Shown here piece after piece: positions 47,809-56,111 of a DNA stretch of 64,000 nt; position 1 is the stretch's first letter, and each line of letters starts with the position of its first letter. Position numbers and translations under genes: made by a program. The notes under the pieces are model-generated. The model was not told where the DNA came from. It did not search any database and worked only from the letters and a program-made list of their open reading frames with translations. The stretch is taken from positions 35,024,183-35,088,182 of the forward strand of contig CM059560.1 in assembly GCA_030386875.1 (NCBI GenBank). Reading direction: 5' to 3'. Source of the DNA: Morinoia aosen. Lineage: Eukaryota; Arthropoda; Malacostraca; Amphipoda; Talitridae.

Positions 47809-48301
47809 CACTGAGAAAAATTTTGTCGCAAAAGCGGCACACATTTGTGCGTCAAGTTGTCGCAAAACCGGCACACAAAAGTGTGTCAACAATATACATG
47901 ATTAGCCAATGTATTTTGACACACTTTTGTGTGTCATGAGCTTATACGACACACTTAAGCGTGCCAAACATGACACACTTAACGTAAGTCAATTTTATTT
48001 CTCATAAATACTTCAATTTCTCACACTAGCAACCGATTACACTGCTATACAGACAATGTCCAAGAATTAGAAGAAAAATTAGCGAAGCTATAAAGTTTTT
48101 GGGGGTGAATTGTACCCCAATCGCAAAATTTAAACACAGTTCGGTTTTCTACAAGAAATTTTGAGCCATTTGAAACGTGAATAAGTGTTATAAGCCTCTC
48201 AATCGCTTTAATAAGTGGTCAAAGGAAATACTTCAATGCGTATCAAAATGTTTCTGAGCAACAGTTTGACACACCCAGGTGTGTCAAATTTTCTCTCAGT
48301 G
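47809..48301. mobile_element. 493-bp non-autonomous element with CACTGAGA ends, nested in hAT 3
   Basis: Left end CACTGAGAAAAATTTTG and inverse of the right end CACTGAGAGAAAATTTGACA form imperfect inverted repeats. Just inside are GACACACTTTTGTGTGTC palindromes and GTCGCAAAA(A/C)CGGCACACA words. Neighbouring bases are GCTTTA on the left and GCTATA on the right, which may be an approximate duplication overlapping the ends. CACTG ends occur in several DNA transposon superfamilies (CACTA/EnSpm, Chapaev), so I leave it unassigned. No coding capacity. Confidence 0.65.
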
Positions 48302-48784
48302 CTATAGCTTATGAACCGTGACATAGCCGTCTTGGTGTCGTTCATAATCTGATCAAAACATGATCAGAATATGGTTGCTTCACTATTGAGACAATTAACT
48401 CAAGTAAATTAACAAATATAATAAGAATGAAGTAGTAACCAACCATTATGGTGAATTCTTAATTCGAATTTACAGTAATCTATCATATACATAGCTTAAT
48501 TATAATTCTAGCTAGAAAATTTCTAGCATGCTGAAAAAACTATAGAGGTTTTATAGCTAATATCTAGGTTCGAAATTTTACACCTAGGCTTCAGCAAAAA
48601 CATCTAGATCCAGCTATATAATATCTAGAGTGGCAGCCCTGTTGAGCAGCGCGCGCTCCATGGCTCGCTCCAATGGTTTCTAGTCTAAACGCGCATGGCT
48701 CTTGTGAAGCTCCACACGAGGCGTCTACACGTGAGCCTGCAGCAAAATGTAGACCAGTGTAAACGGCCCTTTACACTCAACCTA

Positions 48785-50520
48785 GATTTGCACGAAGTAG
48801 ACCGATGGCCAGACTCAAGACAGGCGAAACAAAGGCTCTTCGCCTTGACGAACTGCACTTTTTCTTCGTAAATTTCACCCATAACAAAATAAAAATTGTC
48901 CAAACTGCGGCCATCCTTCTTACAGCAAGGACATAAAGGATTACTTACACTAGTGCCATTCGCCTCTTCTACGATACTAGTAAGGAAGGCCCTTCGATCT
49001 TTCACCCGAGCGCCAAGTTGAGCAGAGTCACTTGCTGAGCTTTGCTTCAAATCGCTAAAAAATAGGAGATTTACAATGCGCGACTGTTGAGAAATTAACT
49101 TTTCTAAATGTGAAAACACGACCGCCTCACCTCTATCCTGGATCATACCGTGCGCTCTCCAGGTCTTCACCACGTCGAAGGGAAACTTATCGATGATCAT
49201 CGTCATTTCTTTGTGGTTTTTCAATTGTCCCAGTTCATCAAATCCTAGTATCACATAAACAATGCTTGTCAAGTACAGAGAAAATTATTTGAATCCCTTG
49301 GCATCGCCGTTGTATATCTTGGGCCACTCTTCAATTATCTTTAGGTACGCATGAGGCCTGACATACGAGTTGCCGTACTTGCTTTCTAAAAAGCTCCATG
49401 GCCCTTTCGAAAATGACACCAGGCTTATTACAATTACAACTGGTTACCAATTGCTTGGCGTGGCCGCTAGTAAACTGACAACGGTAACAATATCGTGAAG
49501 AATCATCACAATTATTCTTTATAATTTGTTTGAACGCCATTTTGAATGTTGTATATTGTATGACGTCTTCACCGCTGAAAACCTCCGGTGCACGATTGGG
49601 CAGCAGACTTCCAAGAAATCTCATTCTGCTTGGCAAGAACCTGAGCTAAATCTGCATGCATCTACCTTATTACAATGGCCATTAGAGGCAGGCGAGGAAA
49701 GACGTTTTCGGTTTGTTTGCGATTCATTCTCATTCTCCATTTCCTGAACAGCTTCTTCGAAAAAATTGCACTCTTCTTCATCTTTACACAGACCCAGCTC
49801 TTCAAGTTCGAGGTGCAGTTTCAACTGTTGCTTCTTCAGAGCCCTAGTCTTCTCAGAACATTTTTACGAGCAACAATTGCTGCCTTTTTTTCCGCAATTT
49901 TTCATTTAGCTGCTGATAAGTGTGACCCAGCCGAACTGCGACCGCTGCCGGCGATATTATAAATTAGATGCGCTGTCTCTTAAGGGCCGTTAACACCAGG
50001 GGACATTTCGGCGCTGAGGCGCGACACATGTATACGAGGCTCACCACTGAGCCTATTCACTATGATCGAATTCGTAATGTACGACACTCAAGAGCCTCGT
50101 AACTACCATGGTGAATAGAGAACTTTGTACAAACACACACGAATATGCGACCCGGTGATGAGCCTCGTATACACTTATCGCGGCTCACGGACGAAATATC
50201 CCCTAGTGTAAACGGCCCTTTAAACTCATAGCACACAGACTATCCAAGTCTGCATTCTCAAGACGTGACTTTATCTTTCTTTTCATAGCCTGGTAGAAAG
50301 AGTACCTCTTGGCATGATGTTCATCGAACCACTTCGAGAATTTTTCTTTGTCAGCCTCGCTCTAGTCCTTCTGTAGCTCCTCTTCACACAGCTCTCAAAA
50401 GACCACTATTTTTAAATTGAGCTTTTCCACCAGAGCACTCACTTCATTTACACTGGCAGGAAACTTTTGCAATAGTTCTTCGATGCAGTGCTTGATCCGA
50501 GTGACTGCTCCTAACCTATG
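48785..50520 (-). pseudogene. BEL/Pao gag remnant, interrupted by a MITE
   Basis: Gag packages element RNA into particles. Read on the minus strand from about 50520, an N-terminal segment begins VTRIKHCIEELLQKFP and has a charged helical stretch (HHAKRYSFYQAMKRKIKSRL). The MITE at 49983-50219 follows. After it come a coiled-coil-like KIAEKKAAIVARKNVL and LHLELEELGLCKDEEE, then EVFSGEDVIQYTTFKMAFKQ (49.55 kb), the conserved Pao gag core. Last are the zinc-binding segment CPCCKKDGRSL and a knuckle CFACLESGHRSTSC of CX2CX4HX4C form (about 48800-48950). Several stops and frame changes occur. It is cut at its 3' side by the Harbinger-like end at 48770. Confidence 0.85.
49983..50219. mobile_element. 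PIF/Harbinger-like foldback MITE, 237 bp, TSD TTA
   Basis: Ends AGGGCCGTTAACACCAGGGG and inverse of CCCCTAGTGTAAACGGCCCT; TTA at 49980-49982 and 50220-50222. Same family as 30824-31091: both share CGTGTATACGAGGCTCACCA-like and ATGATCGAATTCGTAATG segments. It lies inside the BEL/Pao gag remnant and is therefore younger than it. Confidence 0.9.
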
Positions 50521-50984
50521 CTGCCGCCGCTGACGTCATGTTGAGCGAGGGACGTCATCTGGCTTGTTTGAAATGAAGCCTTCTATTGGCTAGTCGAACT
50601 AGCGAATGTGAGCGGCTGTCCAAGTAGAAATGACTTTACCTCCTTTAGTCTACCATGCTTGGAACTGCCTGCTGGTGTTGCCATGCGCAGTGATGCTAAC
50701 AAGAGGGCTCTCATATTAGTAACTTACATTTTACACTATATTGACGATATGTAAAGAATTTGTTCAATTCGATGATGGGAATAATTTTTATTTTTGCCTT
50801 TCTACTTCGTACCTCAGAATTATTATACAAGTCATGAACAAGTGGGGACCACGGTTGCGAAAGTATTTTTTATTTAATATAAAGCACAGTTTTCTGTTAT
50901 GATAGTAATGTTATATGCCATCACTGAGTTTTTTCGTTAATTTTCAGGGTTTGGTTTAAATCACGCGGTCGCTGTGGTCACGAT
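50521..50984. other. Possible 5' region of the BEL/Pao element
   Basis: This is where the 5' LTR and leader would lie, upstream of gag on the minus strand. I see no paired LTR, primer-binding site or other feature. Confidence 0.35.
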
Positions 50985-51100
50985 GAGGTCACCATGGGCT
51001 AGTGGTTTAGTGCATTATCCGTTCGCGTGAAATGAACGAGGGTTCGAAATTCCATGGTAAGAAGCCGGTATTTCTCTCTGTTGGGAATAAAAAGAAGTTA
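50985..51100 (+). mobile_element. Truncated tRNA-derived SINE
   Basis: Plus-strand head CACCATGGGCTAGTGGTTTA with A box TGGGCTAGTGG and B box-like GGTTCGAAATTCC. TTTCTCTCTGTTGGGAAT follows, the same body start as in the other SINEs. Homology stops by about 51100. Diverged. Confidence 0.65.
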
Positions 51101-51321
51101 TTTTATCACACACTTTATTCAGCATATCGTTGTATATGAAATGAGTACTTAATTGAAAGCAATGAATCGTCATTGTGTTTTTGAAATGATTATATTTTTT
51201 TATCGATTACTCTTCTATTATTATCGAGTCGTATAAGAGATTTTTCAGCTTCTTAACCAAAAGAGAGAGGAGCATGGGTTAGAGAAGAGCAAAGTCAGTG
51301 AGAAGAAGAGTTAAAGCATGT
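51101..51321. other. Spacer between two SINEs
   Basis: AT-rich, nothing recognised. Confidence 0.4.
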
Positions 51322-51584
51322 TTTATACCAATCGATCAAGCCTGATAAATATCATTTTGTACATTGGTTCTTCAAACACCTTTTAACTAACATCAAATAC
51401 AGGACGCAATGATGGTGCCCCCGATCAAGCCGGTATCCATTTTTGATACCTGGGGAGAGTGGAAAATTGTGCCTGATTTCTATTTTTCCCCAACGGAGAG
51501 AAATAAACTCGCGGCGCCGGGATTCGAACTGCCGACACCTTCTCATGAAGGGCGCGCTCTTAACCACTCGGCCAGGGTGACGCC
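51322..51584 (-). mobile_element. tRNA-derived SINE, diverged subfamily 3
   Basis: On the minus strand the head GGCGTCACCCTGGCCGAGTG has A box TGGCCGAGTGG and B box AGTTCGAATCC, close to tRNA-Ser/Leu type heads. The body keeps CTGTTGGG-like, CACTCTCCCCAGGTATCAAA and TCAGGCTTGATCG segments. It lacks the AAATAAAGCATCC end seen in the other subfamilies. Confidence 0.8.
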
Positions 51585-52072
51585 ACTGTCACCGACTCAC
51601 AGATATGAGTTTCCCTCTTTCCTCTTTTTCTCGTCTGCTAGTACTATTAATACTAATATAATAATGCCAAAATATCTAAGGTTTCTAAATTTATGTAACA
51701 TTTGAGAGTAAACTACGCATGATAAATCTGGTACAAATATGATTAGAATTAAAGTTAATGAAAGAAAAAAAATTTCATTTCCAATCAATTTCAAAATAGT
51801 TTTAAAATCATTTTTTATTCCATGTTTTTGTTTTCAAAATCTATTTCTGCAGCCTACAAGTTGTCTTGAAGTGTCTTGATTCATACGTCAGGTCATATTA
51901 AGATTAAAATGTCAAAACTTCGTTGAGTATCCTGTATACCAGCGTTTAGGATAGATGTACGAAGCAATCTGAATTTTCAATGTTAATGTTGATTTTTAGT
52001 TTATTAAAACCTGCCTCAAGGTTTTTGCTTTTTATTTCACGACAATTTAATCAACTAAAAATCTTAGTCTGA
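51585..52072. other. Upstream flank of the Gypsy gag
   Basis: AT-rich. No LTR pair or primer-binding site is recognisable here. Confidence 0.4.
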
Positions 52073-52795
52073 ATGGAGCGGATCTTTAGCCCAGAAATAC
52101 TAAACGCTGATCCAAATTCACCGGCGGCCGAGAAGACGTTTCGACGTTGGAGACGAACGTTTGATAACTTCCTAGAAGAAGGCGGAGAGAGAGCACCAGA
52201 TAAACTTCGCTGCCTAACCCGATATGTATCGGCCAAAATGCATGATTATATTGCTGATGAGTCCACGTATGGTGGAGCTATTGCGGTACTGGAGAAGTTG
52301 AACGTAAAAAAGAAGAATATTATCTTCGCTAGACATCTTCTTGCTACACGCCGATAAGAGGCGTCAGAATCTTTGGATGAATTCTTTCAAGAATTGCACA
52401 GATTGAGCAAAAACTTTGAATTAACGCCTGTATCAGCAGAAGAATACCGACTGGAACTCGTTTGTGGTGCCTTTATCAATGGACTCTCATCATCTATCAT
52501 ACGCTAACGTCTTCTGGAAAACTCTACTCTAACCCTTACCGTATCATACACTTCGTATGATACGGCCAGAGCACTCGATCTTGCACAACGCAATTCGGAA
52601 TCGTATCGGTCAGCGGATTAGTTAACTGCAGCCATGAAAGCCAACGCTTGCAACCAGTCATCTGTTACGGAAAGTATGATAACTACTCCGCGGAAGGACA
52701 CTGAGGACAACGCAGTGACTTCTGCGGTTATAAAGAAACAGTGCTGGTTCTGTGGTGGGGCTATTCATCCTCGCAACAAGTGTTATTTAACTATG
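52073..52795 (+). pseudogene. Gypsy gag with zinc knuckle
   Basis: Starts at ATG 52073 (MERIFSPEILNADPN). Residues 20-85 include EKTFRRWRRTFDNFLEE and DKLRCLTRYVSAKMHDYIAD, the gag core of this Gypsy group. TAA codons at 52355 and about 52505 break the frame, followed by a TAG near 52618. Readable downstream: SLDEFFQELHRLSKNFELTP, YRLELVCGAFINGLSSSIIR and DTARALDLAQRNSESYR. A nucleic-acid-binding knuckle CWFCGGAIHPRNKC (CX2CX4HX4C) ends at about 52785, where homology stops at the border of an insertion. Gag binds and packages element RNA in intact relatives. This copy is inactive. Confidence 0.85.
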
Positions 52796-53322
52796 TAGTA
52801 CTTCTGAGGTTTATTAACCTTTCTGTTCGTTAAACATTTATTCTTAATCAATGCATTATAAACACTACATGTATTTAGTAAGTGGATACTACAGTGGAAT
52901 ACCAAAGTTAACCTGTATTAAATCATTATAATAAGTTTTGACAACGACCGCTGGTGTTTGGCTATTCGACCCTCCACCTCGGCACGCAAAAACAGTCATT
53001 TTTAAACTTTTTTAAGTTAACCTTAAACTAACTGAACTTGGCCTAACCTTACCCAACCTAACCTAACTTAACCTAACCTCTTAACCTAACTTAACTTAAC
53101 CTAACCTAAATAAATTTAACCTAACATTTCTGTAGCTGCTCGGAGGTGGTGCTGTAGCTGCTTGGAGGTGGAGGGGGAGGGGTGGGCGGCGTCCAAATCT
53201 GCGGGTTTGGAGTGGGTGCCTCCAGGACTACTAGAGACGTCGTGGCCTCTATCGTTTCTCCCACCAAATGCTCGACTACCGCCGCAGCCCCGTAAGGCCT
53301 GTAACCTTCTACGGAAACAGTG
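52796..53322. other. Unassigned insert between Gypsy gag and protease
   Basis: Starts TGTAGTACTTCTGAGG and has ACTACA-type inverse at 52863. It then holds a degenerate AACCTAACCT tract (53030-53125) and a GC-rich end. On the minus strand the GC-rich end is open for 82 codons with a Pro-rich stretch (TPPTPPPPPPSSY). No target duplication was found. It may be a composite of small insertions. Confidence 0.4.
53030..53125. repeat. Degenerate AACCT/TTAACC tract (telomere-like)
   Basis: CCTAACCTAACTTAACCTAA-type sequence for about 95 bp. CCTAA is the complement of the common arthropod telomere unit TTAGG. The extra TTAACC variants and low purity indicate an interstitial or simple-repeat origin, not a telomere. 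Confidence 0.7.
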
Positions 53323-53631
53323 CTGCTAAAAGGGACATCACTCTCAGGGCTTGTTGATACTGCAAGCACGAATAGCTATATCAATGAGAAGATTGCCCGT
53401 CGGCTACATCTATGTGTTGAGCCAGTACATCAGGAGATTACCCTTGTATCATCATCTTCGATAGCTGTTGTGACGGAAATGTGCTCTGTCAATCTGAAAC
53501 TAAACAACCGTGAGTACCCCCACACTAATCTTGGGGTGGTAAAAGATCTTTGTAGCGATATTCTGCTTGGTATTGATTTTTATAGCCAACATTCATCAGT
53601 CTCAATAAAATATGGCGAGAAAAAGTCGTAA
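53323..53631 (+). pseudogene. Gypsy aspartic protease remnant
   Basis: Plus-strand reading has LKGTSLSGLVDTASTNSYIN with VDTAS in place of the canonical Asp-Thr/Ser-Gly. Further on come VVTEMCSVNLKLNNREYPHT and DLCSDILLGIDFYSQHSS, matching the retropepsin second half (hydrophobic-hydrophobic-Gly-x-Asp-Phe). The active-site Gly is replaced by Ala. It ends in a TAA at 53629. In intact relatives it processes the gag-pol polyprotein. Confidence 0.75.
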
Positions 53632-53664
53632 CTCAGAATTTCCAATCATGGTTAATGTTGTTTA

Positions 53665-54955
53665 ATGGCTGCTAGTGTGTCAGAGCCTCTCCTATTTGCA
53701 AATATGAAGGAAGGGGTAAAACCGGTAGCAACCAAGTCTAGGGAATTTGGCCGAGCAGATCGTGAATTCATCGCTCAAGAGATTCGTCATCTCCTTTCTG
53801 AAGGTATCATTGAGACGAGCACGTCAGCCTGGAGAGCGCAGGTGGTCATTGCAAAAGATGAAACAAATCGCCATAAGAAAAGGTTGTGCATTGATTATTC
53901 AGCACTGATGCTGAATAATCAGATAAAATATAATAAAAAATAAAAAAAAATAAAATAAAATAAAATAAACACTGATCTGGATGCCTATCCTCTCCCTAAA
54001 ATTTAAAACATGATGAACGAATTGGCAAAGTACCAAGTTTTCTCAACATTTGACCTCAAGAGTGCTTATCACTAGGTTCCTATCCGTGATTCTGATAAGC
54101 CATTTACTGCGTTTGAGGCAAATGGAAGATTGTACTAGTTCAAGAGAGTTCCGTTCGGGGTTACGAATGGAGTAGCCGTATTTTAAAGAGCTGTTGATGA
54201 ATTTGTCGAGGAAGAGCACCTTAATGGGGCATTTCCGTACCATGACAATATTACTATTGCTGGACGCTCTTAAGAGGAACACTATAATTAAGAATCTTGC
54301 GAGGTTTATTGCTGCTGCCAAGCGGAGGAAGTTGACATTTAATTCGTCAAAAACGGCGATATCTGCAAGATCTATTAACTTACTCGGTTATAGACTGGAA
54401 AACGGTTTGATCAAACCAGATCCGGACAGACTAGAACCTGTGTAAAAGCTTCCGCCACCTACTAATTTTGCTGCTCTTCAGAGAACACTTGGCATGTTTG
54501 CTTACCATGCAAAATGGATTCCTGGATTCTCCGACAAGGCTCGAGCTTAGTACCAGGCTAAAACATTCCCGTTGAGTTAGGAGGCCATCACCGTATTCGA
54601 AACTTTGAAGAGGCTTCTTGGGACAGCGTAAGCGGCATCGACGATGCGCTCCTTTTGTTGTGGAATGGTGATGCTTCTGCATGACTATGCCGTGTCGGCA
54701 ACCTTGAACCAAGGGGGACGTCCGATCGCTTTTCTATCCAGAACGCTGAATGCGAGTGAAAAGCACTACCCGGCTGTCGGAAAGGAGGCGACTGCCATTA
54801 TCGAAGCTGTGAGGAAGTGGACTCACATATTATCTGGTCACCATTTCACTATAATTACTGATCAGAGGTCGGGAGCATTTATGCTAGATAACCGAAAAAG
54901 GACAAAGATCAAGAATGATAAAATACAAGGATGGAGACTATATAGAACTCGCTAA
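53665..54955 (+). pseudogene. Gypsy reverse transcriptase and RNase H remnant
   Basis: Fingers: VATKSREFGRADREFIAQEI, SEGIIETSTSAWRAQVVIAK and LCIDYS. A (TAAAA)n expansion at 53925-53972 then breaks the frame. The palm reads LDAYPLPKI, FSTFDLKSAYH (first catalytic Asp), KRVPFGVTNGVAVF and YHDNITIAG, where YxDD-type motifs of this group read Y-x-D-N. Thumb and connection: LLGYRLENGLIKPDPDRLEP and LQRTLGMFAYHAKWIPGF. RNase H: SATLNQGGRPIAFLSRTL, KHYPAVGKEATAIIEAVRKW and TIITDQRSGAFM. Stops lie after AYH, after GRLY, after AVF and after GRS, all where relatives have Gln, with more in the thumb. A frameshift near 54935 leads into the integrase frame. Confidence 0.88.
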
Positions 54956-55503
54956 TTTCAGTTACTCCATCCGATATCGACCAGGCAAAAAGAACGTTGC
55001 ACCCGATGCTTTTACTCGCGCCTTCTGTGCATCAACGTCCGGTTCCAATCGCCTTGTGGAAATTCATAATGGTCTCTGTCATCCGGGAATTACTAGGATG
55101 CTACACTTCGTGAGGAGCAGGAACTTATCATTTTCAACTGATGATGTCGAGAACGTGTTTTCTTCCTGTCAAATCTGCGCAGAAGTCAAGCCGAATTATT
55201 ATAAGCCAAGTTCGGACAAAGTTCTTATAAAAGCAACACATACAATGGAGAGACGAAGTATTGATTTTAAGGGCCCAATTCCATCGCGTACCAGGAACAA
55301 ATACTTATTTACAGCCATTGATGAATTTTCCCGATTCCCTTTCGCAATCCCTGGTTAAAATATGACATCTCAAACTGTCGTGAGGTGTCTAGACACCATT
55401 ATTTCTTTGTGCGGAATGCCAAACTATGTGCATTCTGATCGTGGGCAAGCATTTTTATCTCGTGAAGTCCGAGAATACCTCATCAATCGAGAAGTTGCAA
55501 CTA
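54915..55503 (+). pseudogene. Gypsy integrase, N-terminal part
   Basis: The frame after the RNase H end reads SIRYRPGKKNVAPDAFTRAF. It continues into an HHCC zinc-binding domain (H-x4-H in HNGLCH, C-x2-C in CQIC, about 55065-55180). Next is the start of the DDE core: SIDFKGPIPSRTRNKYLFTA (first catalytic Asp), a stop at 55356, and YVHSDRGQAFLSREVREYL (second Asp and a candidate Glu region). It stops at the TA target site 55502-55503 of the Tc1/mariner-like element and resumes in frame at 57975. In intact relatives it inserts the cDNA into the genome. Confidence 0.87.
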
Positions 55504-55514
55504 CACCTTTTTCG

Positions 55515-55675
55515 ATTTAAGTTTAAATATCTGACATTCAAGTTAAAATATCTGACTTTCAAGTTAAAATATCTGACTTTCAAGTTAAAATATCTGACAT
55601 TCAAGTTAAAATATCTGACGTTCAAGTTAAAATATCTGACATTCAAGTTAAAATAACTGACATCTAAGTTACAAA
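55515..55675. repeat. 21-bp subterminal repeats, left end, about 7 units
   Basis: CAAGTTAAAATATCTGAC recurs every 21 bp (CTGAC at 55531, 55552 and onward), with AT/TT/GT changes at the junction. The period equals about two helical turns. Confidence 0.93.
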
Positions 55676-56111
55676 TATTAAATTCACCATAAAATATTTT
55701 ATAAAACGATTTAAAAATATGAACTTTAAAATATTTAATTGCTCATTAAATTATATTGACTAAAAAAATCATAATTTAGGAGTGGTTTCTATTCACATGC
55801 GTAAATGCTTCCATGGATATAAAAACACAAGGCGAGTACACATGTACATAGTTTAATACAATAATAATAAGTTTGTAATGCTCCTTATTACATTATTTCG
55901 TTTTCCTTTATCGCTTTCCTTTTTTCCTTTTCTTTTTCCTTCAATACAATAATAAGTCTTAAATGCTTCCTTAACACGTCAGAAGTTTTTTAATGCAATC
56001 TATTTCATGTACAAATATACAGATGTTTAAAATATTTCCATATATATTTAAATTGCATTCTCTACAGAATATTGAATATAATTTCATTGATAAATCCTTA
56101 AATTAAATAAT

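Larger units (their letters stand above)
47188..48641 (-). mobile_element. hAT element 3, about 1454 bp including a nested insertion
   Basis: Ends CATGGCTGCCACTTTTG and (inverse of right end) CAGGGCTGCCACTCTAG. ATCTAGA words cluster near both ends (47255-47300, 48545-48630). The flanking 8-mers TTGTACTG and TTGAGCAG agree at only 5 of 8 positions, so it is an old insertion. It carries a minus-strand transposase remnant and a 493-bp insertion at 47809-48301. It differs from hAT 1 and 2 in its ends. Confidence 0.75.
42157..48770. mobile_element. Harbinger-like outer element holding three hAT insertions (tentative)
   Basis: The left end at 42157 (GTGTTTACACTAGGGGACAT) and right end at 48770 (inverse of AGGGCCGTTTACACTGG) are both of the 30.8-kb MITE type and face each other. 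They fit one element inserted in BEL/Pao between gag and protease. Removing the hAT insertions leaves about 650 bp of mostly unrecognised sequence. The flanking trinucleotides differ (TAA left, TTA right), so the two ends could also come from two elements. Confidence 0.45.
40298..50520 (-). mobile_element. Decayed BEL/Pao LTR retrotransposon with nested insertions
   Basis: Collinear minus-strand pieces are gag (50520 to 48785), protease and linker (42153 to 41686) and reverse transcriptase (41187 to 40298). They are in the order expected for BEL/Pao. Between and inside them lie a foldback MITE (49983-50219), a Harbinger-like nest with three hAT elements (42157-48770), a foldback with 9-bp target duplication (41197-41676), and a SINE at 40000-40297. 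No LTRs, RNase H or integrase were recognised. All coding parts carry stops or frameshifts. Confidence 0.8.
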
